A DNA stretch of 64,000 nucleotides. Origin: Thysanoteuthis rhombus. Taxonomy: Eukaryota > Mollusca > Cephalopoda > Oegopsida > Thysanoteuthidae. The notes beneath the pieces are model-generated. The model had not been told where the DNA came from, ran no database searches, and worked only from the letters and a program-made list of their open reading frames with translations. The position numbers were made by a program, and so were the translations under genes. The DNA lies in assembly GCA_963457665.1 (NCBI GenBank), contig OY735212.1, forward strand, positions 10,879,183 to 10,943,182, given 5' to 3'. Shown here piece by piece: positions 32,545-44,830 of the stretch. Numbering within the stretch: position 1 is the first letter of the stretch; every line of letters begins with the position of its first letter.

Positions 32545-32810
32545 TTCATTGAAATCATTAAAATGTTCGGATGGCAATGGCCAGGCCATGTTGCAAGAAT
32601 GGCAGACAACCAATGGACATCGCAGCTCACAAGATGAATCCCTAGATATCACATGTGCAACTGAGACCGGTAGAGTATTAGATTGAGAGACGAGCTAGAC
32701 AAATTTGGAAAATAGTGGCTCTGCAACGCCAACGATAGAGAAGCGTTGCGAATCCTGGGGAATGTCCAAGTCCAACAACTGATCTTATTAGACTGATGAT
32801 GATGATAATG
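32545..32810 (+). mobile_element. RTE-like LINE 3' end with ATG tail
   Basis: Bases around 32,570-32,635 carry WQWPGHVARMADNQWTSQL, and 32,690-32,760 carry the family DELDKFGK.WLCNANDREAL. The end has CCAAGTCCAACAACTGATC and GATGATGATGATAATG at 32,793-32,808. Frameshifts are few. Confidence 0.85.
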
Positions 32811-33009
32811 TTTTCAACTCTTCCAGTCATTTTTATATCATATTTGTTATCATTATAACATGACTCTATATTACTATTTGAGACTTTTTTCTTTCTTTTT
32901 TTCTATGTTCAAGCTTCTCCCTAGAAGCTACAAAGCCAATCGACTGAACATCCTATATATAAACTGGGTGAGGTCACTTTAAAACAGAGGCTACGTGAGG
33001 TTCACCGAA

Positions 33010-33602
33010 GTAGTCATTTGAAATTATTAGTGGTAGTTTCTTGGCCATTTCTAGCTAGCTTTGAATTTTGCACCACAGATGCTAAAATTGAGCATATGGA
33101 TACATCTTCACATACCGAAGTTGACAGAAAAATTGTGGTTGACAGTAAAGGTCATTCAAGTTCATTACAGGTAATTCCTGGTCATTTCTATACAATTCTA
33201 TGTATATGTTTTTGCATTTGATTTGCACCTATGCAACTGAAATTTGGTATACGGGTATATATTTCCGTGGAGAAGGTCATAGACAATGCAAAATTGATCT
33301 CAGGGGTAAATTTTGACAAATTATTAAATGGACACATTTTTGCACCAATGAAACTGAAAATTGACATTGAGGTAAATCATTTCACGGCCAAAGTGTTTAG
33401 AAATGTGATTTTGACATTAGGGTCACTTGAAGTCACCATACGTCATTTCTGGTAATTTCTAGTGAATTTATTCTGTTGTCGGCAATAATATTTCACCTAG
33501 GATGAAGAGATTTCGCATAGGGCTAAAATTTTAGACAACGTAAATTTGATGCTTAAAGTCACTTGAGGCCACCTGAGGTTATTCCTGGAAATTGTAACCA
33601 AA
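33010..33602 (+). repeat. Degenerate tandem repeat, unit 115-155 bp
   Basis: Four diverged units start near GCACCACAGATGCTAAAATTG (33,070), GCACCTATGCAACTGAAATTTG (33,226), GCACCAATGAAACTGAAAAT (33,342) and TCACCTAGGATGAAGAG (33,495). Each is followed by a GGTCA.TTGA.GTCA...CATTTCTGG.AATT section. ORFs here are chance readings through repeats. Confidence 0.7.
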
Positions 33603-33955
33603 CACAAAGCAAAGCTCTCTGGCCTTTACTTGACTTCTCCATGTTTTCCCACTGACAGCTCTACAATGGTTTGTCTAAGGTTAAATACCCAACCTACTTG
33701 CACCTGACTGAAGAAACGCTTACGAAGTGTATCAAGAAGTCTTTTCACACTAATTGACAACACCATTCGTTCTTTTATGAGCCCCAAAATACTTTTTTTT
33801 CCATTACAGGTACTTTTTGCATGTGTACATCCTGTGAATAATCGATATTTTCTTTACTTGCTGAGTTGAGTATGCACTATTATTAAAGAATATATTTCTC
33901 CTGTTATATTTTAAGTTATTTTCTCCTGGGCAACGCCGAGTATCCCTACCAGTAT
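33603..33955. other. Spacer ending in a GGGCAACGCCGAGTATCCC string
   Basis: The string at 33,928-33,946 closely resembles a widespread invertebrate repeat terminus containing GGGCAACGCCGGG, but too little is preserved to assign a family. Confidence 0.4.
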
Positions 33956-34675
33956 GAAACATAAATTTCATGTTTGCTTGAAAATAAGTAAGAAAAAAAA
34001 ATTGCTATCGATACGATCACCATTTTTCCACCAACTGACGTACGGTACATCGTTTAAATCGAAATTACAATCACAGACTCTGATTACTCGCATCACCCTT
34101 ATAGTTCACCGAGTGGTCACAGATGGGAATGTAGCTTGGATTATCTGTTGTTTTTTTTTGTTTTGTTTTTTCCTTTACAATTGTGAAATATCTAGTCTAA
34201 TTTGTTCACAAATTGTTCTTCTCGTGGTTCCCAGGCGAATAGCCCGTGTCGGTGGCTGTGTCAAGTGTGAACTCAAGTCTATATCGATGCAAGAAAAAGA
34301 AGATGTGTTGAGAAATTCAACCGTGGTGTATTGGTAAAGAAACTGTGTGAGACGTATGCTATTGCCTCATAAGCTGTAGATAATGAGTGTATTTCTGCTA
34401 AATATACCTGCAAGGTTTTGTTAACAAGTCCATATTTACCCATCATTTTTCCTCCGGATTATCATTTATTTTAAGCATTTGAACCTCATATCCGTAAAAA
34501 AATGTCAAATAGTAAACAAAAACAAAAAATATAAGTCGTGCTCTTTCTGAATTTGCGACCACTAAATTAGATGCATTTCATCGAGGTATCATATTATCAT
34601 TAGAAAATCGCTAGAAAAAAGTCATTGCTCCAAATAGGTCATATTCTGATTGGAAATTCACTTTTTTTTTCTTTG
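33956..34675. other. Unassigned; one 127-residue ORF
   Basis: The ORF at 33,954-34,337 contains a hydrophobic Phe/Cys-rich stretch around residue 70 encoded by a T-run. No family is recognised, and no flanking splice or promoter evidence supports it. Confidence 0.25.
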
Positions 34676-34765
34676 TTTACGAGCTGTCTAATGTCCGATT
34701 GGAAGAGTCGGTAATCGGGCAGATAATAGGATCGCTGACGCGTTCAAACTCTAGTCAGAGCCGTT
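34676..34765 (+). repeat. Possible tRNA-derived SINE head
   Basis: TTGGAAGAGTCGGTAA resembles a Pol III A box and CGTTCAAACTC about 40 bp on resembles a B box. Neither is exact and no tRNA fold was verified. Tentative. Confidence 0.3.
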
Positions 34766-35895
34766 TATATCAACTTTGCACAAATGCTTCATGGTGTAGG
34801 CAATGTTCAATCTATTTTCTTCCTCACAGATATGTGTAAAATAATAGGGTTTATTGACTAGCTATGAGTGGAGATAGAGTTGGTCTCTCGTCGGGTGGTT
34901 TATCGCCTGACATGAGTCTATCCGACAGCTCCTGCAGTCATTTCAATGCCATATATATTGATGGGTGCTTTCCCCTGGACTAGATCAGCAAGGCTGGGAA
35001 TGATAGTTTGACAATTTATCATTTAAGGATCTTCACACACTTCAACCTAGGCAAGACAGGGGGGTGCTATTCATCATCTTTCATCATAATATTGAAAAAA
35101 AACGACCTTCCATGAGTAAGAACCTAATACATTTTCTGCTTTTATCCATGTTTTTATTCTATCCTATCAGTACTAAGGGACAATAAGTATATGTAAACAG
35201 TTCTCCTCTTCCCCACCCCGGGCTACCCAAACCTTTAAGCCCTAATGTACTTAATTCATCCTATATGTAATACCATAAATGGAAAAGTAAACTGCGCTAA
35301 GTGATTCGAATGTCCTGATCGCTGAATGTTAATGCATGGTCTACACACGCTATGCATGGATAAATGAAATCTGGTAATTGACTGCCAGGAATTCACATAT
35401 AATCCAAAAGACGTGGCACTCAGCCAACGTTTACCAAGAGACTAAAGACACGAGTGATAACAGAACTGATTTAGGAGCGGTGCCAAATGTATTAACCCTG
35501 GTAAGCGAATCCCTTCTCTAAGCCTCCATTGCATCTTATTCTTGTGCATTGATAAATAACCTGCGGCAACGTTAATTTCTTTCAGGAAGAATAATCATTG
35601 ACCCCAATTATGGATTTCCTGGAGCTTTATTGAAGGTACAACACAAATAATAGCTTATATAAGTACAGAAAATATGAACCTGTCTAATCTCAGCACAAAT
35701 TATCAGTATAAATTATTAATTCAAGAATTCATGCTGCTGGAAGAAATTTATTAACGCACACCCATATATGATTTGTTTTCGTGTGCTTTTAGTAAATATA
35801 TAGTGCTCCATATTTTAGAAGAGGACCATTGATAGTAAATAATTTAATAGATTTGTGATATGTTCACACTACAACTGATATCATAAGACAAACGA
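34766..35895. other. Unassigned region
   Basis: Mixed composition, no ORF of note, no repeat shared with other parts of the window. Confidence 0.4.
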
Positions 35896-35965
<70 letters not shown>

Positions 35966-35993
35966 TATACATATATATATATATATGTATATA
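35896..35993. repeat. (AT)n array with interruptions
   Basis: AT to 35,947 then CATATA and TGTATA variants. Confidence 0.95.
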
Positions 35994-36284
35994 TATTCTC
36001 AATAGGTTTAAAGGAAATAAAAAGTTTTCGTAAGTAACGAAATATCTCAATGGTTTGAGATCATTCTCTAAGAAGTAAGGTAAAGCTTTTCATAAACTGA
36101 GAAATATAATTAGGAACACAAACCTTTTTTCCTAATAATCAAAGTTATTAAATTTTCAAACACAGTGGCTTTCTTCTTACTCACTGCATATGCATATATA
36201 TATATGATTACTCAATCATTAATTATCATTATAATTAACGCTCCCTTCTTCAAGGTTGAGCACTCTTTAAGAATGGCAACTTGT

Positions 36285-36490
36285 CTATTATAAACTATGA
36301 AGCAATGCTCTTACAACTCTGGAATGGAGCGTTATCGTGGATAATGAATTGTGCGTAAGTGAATAGAGCGCACAAATTCGTCTAGTTCTGCGTAGGGCAG
36401 GGATGAAATGCCAGCCCCTGTGTCTTAAGCGAAGGTTTTGACACTACTTTGTGGTACTGGATGGGATCTTGGATAGTCTATAGCGACACT
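36285..36490 (+). repeat. Dispersed repeat D2, copy 2
   Basis: Matches the reverse complement of 4,790-4,995 throughout. See that entry for shared words. The two copies differ by many substitutions. Confidence 0.65.
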
Positions 36491-37382
36491 GAAGTGTAGC
36501 GATACGACGAAAAAGCTGTCCCTTGATGACACAATTATTATCATATATATTGGAGGCCTTAATGCAAATGTAAAAATATGTACACATAAAGCATTTACTT
36601 TCAATCAATTTTATATAAGATTTTATCAAAAAGTAACTGTACTTGTTTCAGTAAACAGTGACTATGATATACTTTTGGTAATTGTAATCAGTCTCGCTCT
36701 AGCAACAGGTTGATAGATACTGCTGACGATATGAACCTAACCCTGACCCAAAAAATACTAACCTTATCTGTAAACCTTACTAAGCTCCAAAATTTTAACC
36801 AAAAAGATTCTAACGCTAACTATAATCCTCTGAAACGACAGAAAATGTATCAATTACCATGCTCTCTATCAGTAGAATTGTTACTTTTAAGTTGAAGTTG
36901 TTACGAACAGAGAAACAGTAAAAATCTTACCCTCAATTAGGTAGATGCCGGCGCTCTTATTTGAAAGTGCTGCCTTTTCAATCCAATTGTTGCTGCCAGG
37001 GGGTGTTACTGGCTTGAGCAATAATCATCTTTGATGTTGGATATCGGTTAAATACAGTAAGAGGAAAAAAACATTTCATATCGATGAGATTGTCGAATGA
37101 TCCAAAATCTAATCACAGACTGCCTTCCCTCATTTGCTTTCAGGCCGATCAAAGCGATTATTGATGCAACGCTTTCGACAAATGAAAAAATACGAAAAGA
37201 TGTTCGATGGAATTCAATTTGTCAACAATAGAGAGGCAATACAAAATTATGTTTGCTTTCCTCTCACAACTAAAATATAAACAGAGTTCCATTCTATTAT
37301 ACGAGTTGTCTCCTTAGCATAAGTATTGACGATAGGTACTCAGTCTATGTATGGAGATCATACCTCAAAAAATATGTCATAG

Positions 37383-37385
<3 letters not shown>
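36491..37385. other. Unassigned; CTAACC-like words near 36,730-36,830
   Basis: CTAACCCTGACC, CTAACCTTATC and CTAACGCTAAC words suggest a decayed (TAACCC)-type simple repeat. The remainder shows nothing. Confidence 0.35.

Positions 37386-37434
<49 letters not shown>
37386..37434. repeat. (AT)n microsatellite
   Basis: About 24 AT units. Confidence 0.97.
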
Positions 37435-37438
<4 letters not shown>

Positions 37439-39049
37439 CAAGGAATATTGGAATGGTCCCTAATTCACAAATATCTAATATGAAGATAGATTCCAAAAAA
37501 TGACAGTAACTTTATTTATTTATTTATTAGATAAAAATGCCTCAATGGATATCTCCTTGAACAATTTACATTATAAATACTTATTCAACATCAAAATATA
37601 CATTCATTTAAGTTATAAAAATTTATGAAACTTAATGAAATAATGTCCGATCTTACCAGTGCTGAGGAAAATTTCCTAGGCACATTTTACAATCAATATT
37701 CTAGAAATAAGAAGAAGAGAGATGCAATGCAAACATCTAGAATAATGGTAACATATAGCTAACATCCCAGCTAAAAAGTAATTTTCATGAAACAGGCAAA
37801 GTAGCAACAAGATAAATGATGAACACTTCAAAGAAATAAAAGGAGCACAGGAAAGAATTATCTTGAATAATTTTGAACAACTGTTGGAGTGAGGTCCAAA
37901 TATACTCCAAACAGAAACACTTAATAACTTCAAAAATAAATACGACAGTTACACTACATAAGAGAATTGAAAAATCTCCGAAGAAAATGACTTTTACGAA
38001 GAGACAAGATCATTTTTACATGAAAATTTTCCATGTATTTAGTCAGGCCATTTTTAACGTACAATAGACCATTTTTACGCGTATTATGAATATGCGTCCA
38101 TATCTCGAAAGAATGCAATATTAGTCATGAATTATTTCTGAGAAACGAAACCCAATGAATATACATTCCAGGCTTCGAACAACAGCCAAAGTTTTGTGAT
38201 TGAAGATTACGTGACGACGTGAAATTTCTGAGACACAAAAGTCCAACTACAACGTGCACGGAAGCCCCCTTAAACGTTCAGTATTAAATATTCTTGTTGA
38301 ATATAATCCTTTGATTTTCTTACATAAGTGTTTCCCAAACTCACATCCCGTGGGTCGTCTTGTAAGAGGGATTTGTTTTGAGCGAGAATAAAATATTACA
38401 AAGTAGCAAAAAGTTGTTCAAGTACTGATTAATTGCTACATGCTGTCATGTTTTTTGTCAATAGTAAAAGATGGCAAAATCCCTTTTCTTCATCGTTTTT
38501 GAAAGAGGATATGTTGCACCTATTAAAAAGCAACTTTTTGTTGAACATTCAAAGCCAGCTACTCATTGAGAGCATGCAACTATTCAGAGAACAACACAAT
38601 AGATATATAAATTAAAGAGGTAACAAATATTGTCTGAGACTAGTTTTATATCATTAAATAATTTATGAGATTAGTTGCAGCTGCTTAATTTTTTAAAGGC
38701 AATATTTGTATTTTCATATTTTCCCTCAAGTTAAAGGGAATCTCTCAATAGTTATAATCTAGATTGCACGGAGAGACAGTTTCAATTAAACGCAAAAAAA
38801 TATTTTCCACAAAGGAATGTAAACAATTAGAACTCATTAGTAGAACAAGATCAAAATATGCTGAAAGCAAAAACTTCAAAAAAAAACTTTAAAGAAACAC
38901 GATAATTACACGTCACAGGAAAAAATTCAAAATCCTTTGAAGAAAATAATTCAGACAAGTAGGCGAGATACAAGCAGGAATATGTGCATCATTTAATAAT
39001 TCGTAATGAGAAAAAGTGCGCAAATGTCAAACGATTCTTTCTTTATTAA
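37435..39049. other. Unassigned; possible diverged repeat pair
   Basis: 37,895-37,985 and 38,848-38,945 share AAACTTCAAAA, ACGA.AATTACAC and GAAGAAAAT in order, suggesting a dispersed or locally duplicated repeat about 950 bp apart. No gene. Confidence 0.35.
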
Positions 39050-39389
39050 ACAGGTCTGATTGGTCACTCAATAGAAACCAGTCCGTCTTTTGCCAGCATA
39101 CTGTATTGAGAGGGACCACTTGAATGTGATCAATTGAAAAATTGTAAAATTTGTGATCAACTAACTAAGTACTTTTTTCACCTTCAGTTGGACACTACAG
39201 AACTTCCGAATTTCCAAGTGATAAGCGTCAACGCTCCCGGACACAACCTGAAGGATGAATTTAACGTCAATTTACATTGTAAATTGACCTCACTCCTGAA
39301 AAATACTACGTATTCAAGGTCTTAACCCCTTAGTTCCATTGGTGTGGCTTGTACATTTGGTGCATAGATACATAACCACTTGATGGTTT

Positions 39390-39452
<63 letters not shown>
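39050..39452 (-). repeat. Dispersed repeat D1 with internal (AT)n
   Basis: ACAGGTCTGATTGGTCACTC, AATAGAAACCAG, GCCAGCATACTG, TTTACATTGTAAATTG, then CCATTGGTGTGGCTTGTAC follow D1 on the minus strand. Where other copies have (CATA)n, this one has CATAGATACATAACC and then 31 AT units (39,391-39,452). Confidence 0.65.
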
Positions 39453-39453
<1 letters not shown>

Positions 39454-41050
39454 CAGGCTCAATGCGTTAGATTTTGCGCAGACAGAATTGGGATTGCTGA
39501 TGTGAGAAATAACGACCGAAGACTACGTCAGGTTTACCAAAATTAGTATTTTTTTCTCTTTTATTACTTTATTACCTATAACCTTCGTATATACTTGTAT
39601 ACAAGTTGTCAGTATGTACAAGTTGACACTTGCTTTGTGACTTTCATAGAAATCCATGCATATTTCATATCATCGTAAACCCCAAGTTTGAAAAGTAATT
39701 GTACACCAACTCAGCTCTGAAGGCAACTCAGCTCCAAGGACTTATTTACGATGAGTCAGAAGGGCAGTCCAGTCAATAGCATCAATCCTCGACTGCTCAT
39801 GGTGTAAGATATGTTGGAGTAATTGCAAATAATATGTTAATGTAGATGAAAATGTTATGAATTAAAATATCATAAAGGCTTCATTTCTCTTTACATCTGT
39901 GATAAGATATGAGAGGCTATTAGAAAAAAGGAGAGCTTAAAACACGCTCAACTCGCAGGTCATGTTGGCAAACAACATACTCTATTGCTAAAGTACACTA
40001 ATGGCAAAATAATCAAATGTAGGGGAAAAGCGTTTGGAATAACTGAAGTGTACTGAAGAAATTTACACACTTCAAAAGCAAAAGTACTACAAACTGAAAC
40101 TGATATCCCACGAATAACAGAAAATAGAGTAGTTCTTTGCCGTGGTGCGTTTTAATTTTATAAATCCACTGCATTTAGACTTTTATCCCCTGTGGCGTCC
40201 ATAGTCAGCCAAAATCAACCGGTCTATCAATTCCCAATAATTAACATCGATCCCTATTTGGAACGTGTTGATTGATAGTGTCAAAAATGTACTTTTCGTT
40301 TTATTCAAATGTAAATGTAGGATATTTTGGCACAGTTTAATTGAACGATAATGAAACTAAATACTTTCCCCTAAATAATCTGCATTTAGCGAGAATTTTG
40401 GGGGAATTTTAGCTATGGAATTTAAAATTTGAAAAAATGAATAATGTCATCAAAAATTATGTCATTCTCGAATTTTGCTGGATGTAGGGGATATCTACTT
40501 TATAAAAGTCAAAACTTAAGTTATAATCAATGTAAATGTGCCTTGCTTCCTGTTCAGACACTCATTCGGGCTGATATATTTGTAAAAAAACGTAATAAAA
40601 TCGAGGGCAGAATTTCAAACATTTTAATTACGTTTTAGAAATCACTTACTTATTTTACGGTGAAGATATTCATTCATGCCTATCTGATAAGGATATATAC
40701 TTTGTTGGTGGATCGTAACAATGCCTTTAAGCCACTGCAGTTTTGAAACTTTATCATCATAAAAAATAGCTTTAAACTGATCGACCAAACAAACTGTATA
40801 GGTTTTTTTTTTTCCTGAGAGTTCTAATTATTTTGGTAAATATGCAGGTCGATAACTAGACATTGGATAAGTGGAAAACATTTCGAAAATTATTTTTTAT
40901 TGGAGGGATATTTAAATTAATATTGTGTTAGCCTTAACATCCACTTCCTTGATATATTCATATTTTCTTTCAGCCACTATTTAGATATAGTTTTCATCCA
41001 TGTCTGACGTGGCCACAGCCAGGAAATTCTGACAATGGATATACGTTGAC
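39453..41050. other. Unassigned AT-rich region
   Basis: No element recognised. Only short ORFs. Confidence 0.4.
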
Positions 41051-41384
41051 TTATTTCTATTGATATTCGGACCATCCTCATCTTTGTTGTTTTTCATACA
41101 ACGTTTCGGCTGTTGTACTCTACGCAGTGGTTACAGCATCAGACAAATTACTGTTAAGCAATCTGATGGTTCTAGGTTTGATCCTAATGTGAGACAGTAT
41201 AACAATACTACTAACGCTAAAAGAGGGGAGTACGGTCAATATACCCCCATCGGATAAATAAAGGGTTCGGTTTGTTACTTCCAAAAAAACTCCCAGATGA
41301 TACCTGACGAAGGCCGTAGAGTGCAATGGTCGGAACGTTGTATGAAAAACAAGATGAGGATGGTCCGAATATCAATAGGAATAA
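41051..41384 (+). repeat. Palindromic foldback element with tRNA-SINE-like core
   Basis: The left arm (41,051-41,124) and right arm (41,315-41,384) are reverse complements over about 70 bp with few differences. Shared blocks include TGATATTCGGACCATCCTC and TTTTTCATACAACGTT. The loop begins with CTACGCAGTGGTTA (41,119-41,132), a good Pol III A box, followed 45 bp later by GGTTTGATCCT (41,175-41,185), a good B box. The spacing fits a tRNA-derived promoter. A SINE inside or fused to inverted arms is the simplest reading. Confidence 0.7.
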
Positions 41385-41936
41385 TAATAATACCTCATCT
41401 CAAAAATTCCGAGATATACGTCAACTTGTTAAGTATCAAATAATCTCCCTGACGAATCATATTAGTCTGTTTATACTTGACGCTCTTATTGATACAATAT
41501 TGTACCATCTTAAATAGCTATCTCATCCTGCGAATATTTGACTAGATTTGGATTAACGTCAGAATTATGGGGTTGACATACGCAAATATATACGATAGTA
41601 CGACGCATGCTTGTGTGCATGAAGGGGGAAAGGGGAAACAACTTTAATATTATAGAACAACGAAAGCCTTTTAAAAAGTTAAGGAATAGGAGTTCAGATA
41701 TCAATACAAAACTGAATGTAGCATCATTCAAAGGACGGGATGCACCTTTTTTTCTTAATTTTTCAAACAAAAATTTTTTTTTTTGCGCGAATGAGAGAAA
41801 TGGGACTCAGCCCTTTTGTCTTTCCCTCCCAAACGGCTACTTTAATTTGACAGTTCGAGGGTTAAAAAAAGAAGACTCTCACATTGCAAAGCATGTGTTT
41901 TCTTTTGCCTACGTGAATTTTCTGTGGCTGTTGAAA

Positions 41937-41939
<3 letters not shown>
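41385..41939. other. No gene seen
   Basis: The 160-residue ORF at 41,607-42,089 is interrupted in meaning by an (AT)n array that encodes alternating Tyr and Ile. The first 110 residues have no recognised similarity. Confidence 0.35.
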
Positions 41940-41995
<56 letters not shown>

Positions 41996-42002
41996 GGGGG
42001 GG
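41940..42002. repeat. (AT)n microsatellite followed by G run
   Basis: 26 AT units and then nine G residues. Confidence 0.97.
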
Positions 42003-42248
42003 CCTTCGAGGCTCATTATGCATTCCAGGCATTGGCAAACATCACCAAATATAGACGTGATTAATCCCGACCAATATTATTGGATGTGACTTTTCAAGTC
42101 AGTCTTACAGCAAGCAATGCTAATTGCTAACATAACTGGCAGAAATTCAGGAAGATTCACGACCTTCCCTTTCTGACATGATTAATCATTATATAGGTTG
42201 CAAAGGGCCTTACGTTAGAGTTCGGATGTTTCCAGTTGAGTCCCAAGT

Positions 42249-42270
42249 AAAAAAAAAAAAAAAAAAAAAA
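42249..42270 (+). repeat. Poly(A) run of 22
   Basis: Single A homopolymer. No recognisable retroelement body precedes it, so a processed insertion cannot be claimed. Confidence 0.9.
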
Positions 42271-42899
42271 CACGTCTGGAAGCCACAGATGAGTGTCTTC
42301 TCTCCTTTCTAGACATATCTAGAAGGAGGGAGAGGAAATACAAGGTGATGGGGGTGGATTTTGACACGTCTGTCGGTCAGTCAGTAAGTCAATGACCGTT
42401 ATCATAACTAGAGATGCTTGTACATCTAAAAAAAATACCTCGTGGTATTTTTCATTACTTGACCTTTCAGTTTTGAAACTTGTTGAGTAATAGTTATCAA
42501 TGGCTAGATAAACGATCTTGTTCATTGTGAGATATCCCATTGCTAGTTATCCACTATAAGTTCTCCATTTCAAGATAAAATCCTTAACTAACTAATGGAA
42601 CTGATTGTTGCCATCAGCCAGAATAAAACTGATAATTTATTGAGTTAGTCATAGATCTGCTGCAATGACTGATTTTTCTATCATTCACAGCTAATTGGTA
42701 AATATCATTTACTTACGTATAAAAAAAAACAAATCAAAATATTCCTCTTCTCCCCAGATATTAATTGCCTTCCATATTATCGGGTTATTTCATTTTGCTT
42801 ATCTATTCAAATCTACATCAAACCTTACTGTAGCTTACTGTTAAAATACGGCTCTTTTGTTTACTATATTTTCATTCAAATGATGATGTAGTTTTTCAT
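42271..42899. other. Unassigned; weak repeat near 42,360-42,430
   Basis: GTCGGTCAGTCAGTAAGTC and AGAGATGCTTGTACATCTAAA recall 10,770-10,825 and 45,945-46,010. Otherwise nothing. Confidence 0.35.
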
Positions 42900-43225
42900 C
42901 AAGTAATCAGCAGCAGCAACATCAGCAGCAGCATAAGCTTTTTAGCGTCCATTGTTGGAAATAGACTTTCGCCAAAATCTGCTAGACATCTCTATCGTGC
43001 GACGTCAATTGGTCGTATGATACTCTTCCAACATGACCAGTCCTTTGACATTTGAATGTTTTGATGGATTATATGATATTAGGAACTTTTTTCCTTTAAT
43101 ATATTGCGCTGTTCTGTTGAGTATGATTCTCTCCTGTGCACATTGCATGGTTCTGGGATTGAGGAACGGTCACTTAGTTAAGTTCCATGTTTCAGCTCTT
43201 ACTGTGATCATCTCTTTGTTGTACA
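42900..43225 (-). mobile_element. RTE-like LINE 3' end
   Basis: Triplet tail remnants (CAGCAGCAACATCAGCAGC at 42,909-42,927) lead into AGCGTCCATTGTTGG, CTAGACATCTCTATCGTG, ACATGACCAGTCC, CTGTGCACATTGCATGGTTC and TTCCATGTTTCAGCTC of the family. The first half of a 148-residue plus ORF (43,033-43,479) is an antisense reading of this element. Confidence 0.82.
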
Positions 43226-43689
43226 ACAATTCTCAAACTCCGTCAGTCCAACCCATTAAAGTGCTTAATGTCCGAATTAAAATATCCCAGCAGATTTCTA
43301 AAAGAGATATACAGGATATTTACAGATCAGAAATCATAGAAACTCCCAAAAAGTTTGAGTCAATAAATCATGCAATCAATTGGTGGGACAGTCGTTTAGT
43401 TCATGGAAATTCTAGTTTATCCCGTTCAAGGCATGGAAAAAAAATTTACAGGAAGTCCTCAATTAACATATTTCACTGATAATCGTTCAGTTACGACGTT
43501 TATGAATTACGAAAAAAGGCATTTTCTGACTAGATATAACTTTCATACGATATTCTGGTTTCAAAGAACTCAACTACGACGTTAATCGGGGAGTTCCAGT
43601 TTCCAGTCATACTTTGAGGTGTTAGATACGTAAAAATATTTGAGCAGTCACCCAGTATTATATCCAGGAAAACTTTAAGCTGCTAAATA
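43226..43689. other. Unassigned; second half of a plus ORF
   Basis: Reading continues SVQPIKVLNVRIKISQQISK and RDIQDIYRSEIIETPKKFES to a stop at 43,479. The composition looks protein-like but no family is recognised, and its start comes from antisense LINE sequence. Confidence 0.25.
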
Positions 43690-43925
43690 TCTCTTAGTGG
43701 AGGGTTCAATTTGCAATTTAAGTTAATATGAAATAGTTTTCCTTTTTTTGTGTCCAGCAGTATTCACGCTTGTTTTCTGAAAACGTAGACCCATAACTGA
43801 GAGAAGTGATTAATTCATTGATCATCCCATTTTTTTTGTTGATCCCCTAAGACGTCATGCTGCCAAAAGACGTAATTTCCATGGGAGTTAAAATGACTAA
43901 CCAGATTTTTTCTTTCTTCCTTTAG
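43690..43925 (+). repeat. D1 fragment
   Basis: TGTCCAGCAGTATTCACGC, TTAATTCATTGATCATCCC, TCATGCTGCCAAAAGACG and CTAACCAGATTTTT follow D1 order. Confidence 0.6.
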
Positions 43926-44558
43926 GAAAATAAGAATCTTTTAGTTACCCAAGTTCTCAAATTTTCGCTGTCTCTTGCCTTAAAAATAAATTGAGTGTGT
44001 GGTACAGTGCTGTAGGTGAATCACACTAGGGCCAAAGGGGGGTTTGGTTGAGTTAAAGGGGGACGGAGAGTTAAACTCCAAGTCGATACGACACGTCCAC
44101 CCATAAAATAGGTCCACTCTATCGTTTACTGGTGGGTGAATATAGTATTGCGTGCTTAAAGGGTTATTGCAGATGAAAACAGGATGAATAAAAGACGATG
44201 GTGTCCTTGTAGTGCGTGGGGAGGGAAGATGAAAACAGCTTTGCACCACTTTATTACATTCTTCACAGATGCCTGGCTTGACAGCGACACTTGATTGTTA
44301 TCAATGGTGAAGCCGGAAAACTTGGAAAAAGTCCGGCCAAGAAAACGAAAGAGATCAAGCAGAAATTGCGGTGGGATGGAGACAAAGAGTGGCAGTAACG
44401 TTGAAGGCAGTAATGAAGAATGTCATTGACATATTTATTAACATCTTGCTTTGAAGCGATTTTTCATGCACGACCAATTCTCCGATGATTGAACGAATTG
44501 GGCAGGTGACATCGGCAAAAACGAAGAGCTGAGTAAAAGTGAAGAAAAAATAAAGACA
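43926..44558. other. Unclassified GC-balanced segment
   Basis: Distinctly less AT-rich than surroundings, with ORFs on the minus strand (43,980-44,249 and 44,355-44,573) that have no recognised domains. It lies between D1 copies of opposite orientation. It may be an unidentified element or an unannotated exon. Confidence 0.3.
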
Positions 44559-44559
44559 G

Positions 44560-44830
44560 GTTCGGTTAGTCACTCAATAGAAACCATAACAAAACCGACA
44601 TCTTTTCGCAACATGTTAGGGGTGATTAAATAAACGATTTGTAATGATTAATGAATGAATCACTTCTTTCGTTTCTTGTTGGATGATGATCACTGAAAAG
44701 AATATTTTTCAAGCAAGCGTGACCGTTGCTTGACAAAAAGTAAGGGAATATTTTGGCCCTAATTTTCATTGCAGATTCAATCCCCCCCCCCGAAAAAAAA
44801 ATTTGGTCAAGTGAAAATGTTTAATCAAGA
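44560..44830 (-). repeat. Dispersed repeat D1
   Basis: ACAGGTTCGGTTAGTCACTC, AATAGAAACC, GCAACATGTTAGGGGTGATT, AATGAATGAATCAC and a C run at 44,781-44,791 in D1 minus order. Confidence 0.65.

Noticed and set aside
33954..34337. 127-residue ORF
   Set aside because: No family similarity seen and part of it is encoded by T runs. Not enough to call a gene.
36725..36840. Internal telomere-like (TAACCC) repeat
   Set aside because: Only scattered CTAACC words with no run of intact units; kept as a note in the stretch entry.
42249..42270. Processed pseudogene poly(A) tail
   Set aside because: No recognisable cDNA-derived sequence precedes the A run.
43033..43479. 148-residue plus ORF
   Set aside because: The first half is antisense RTE sequence. 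The rest has no recognised family.
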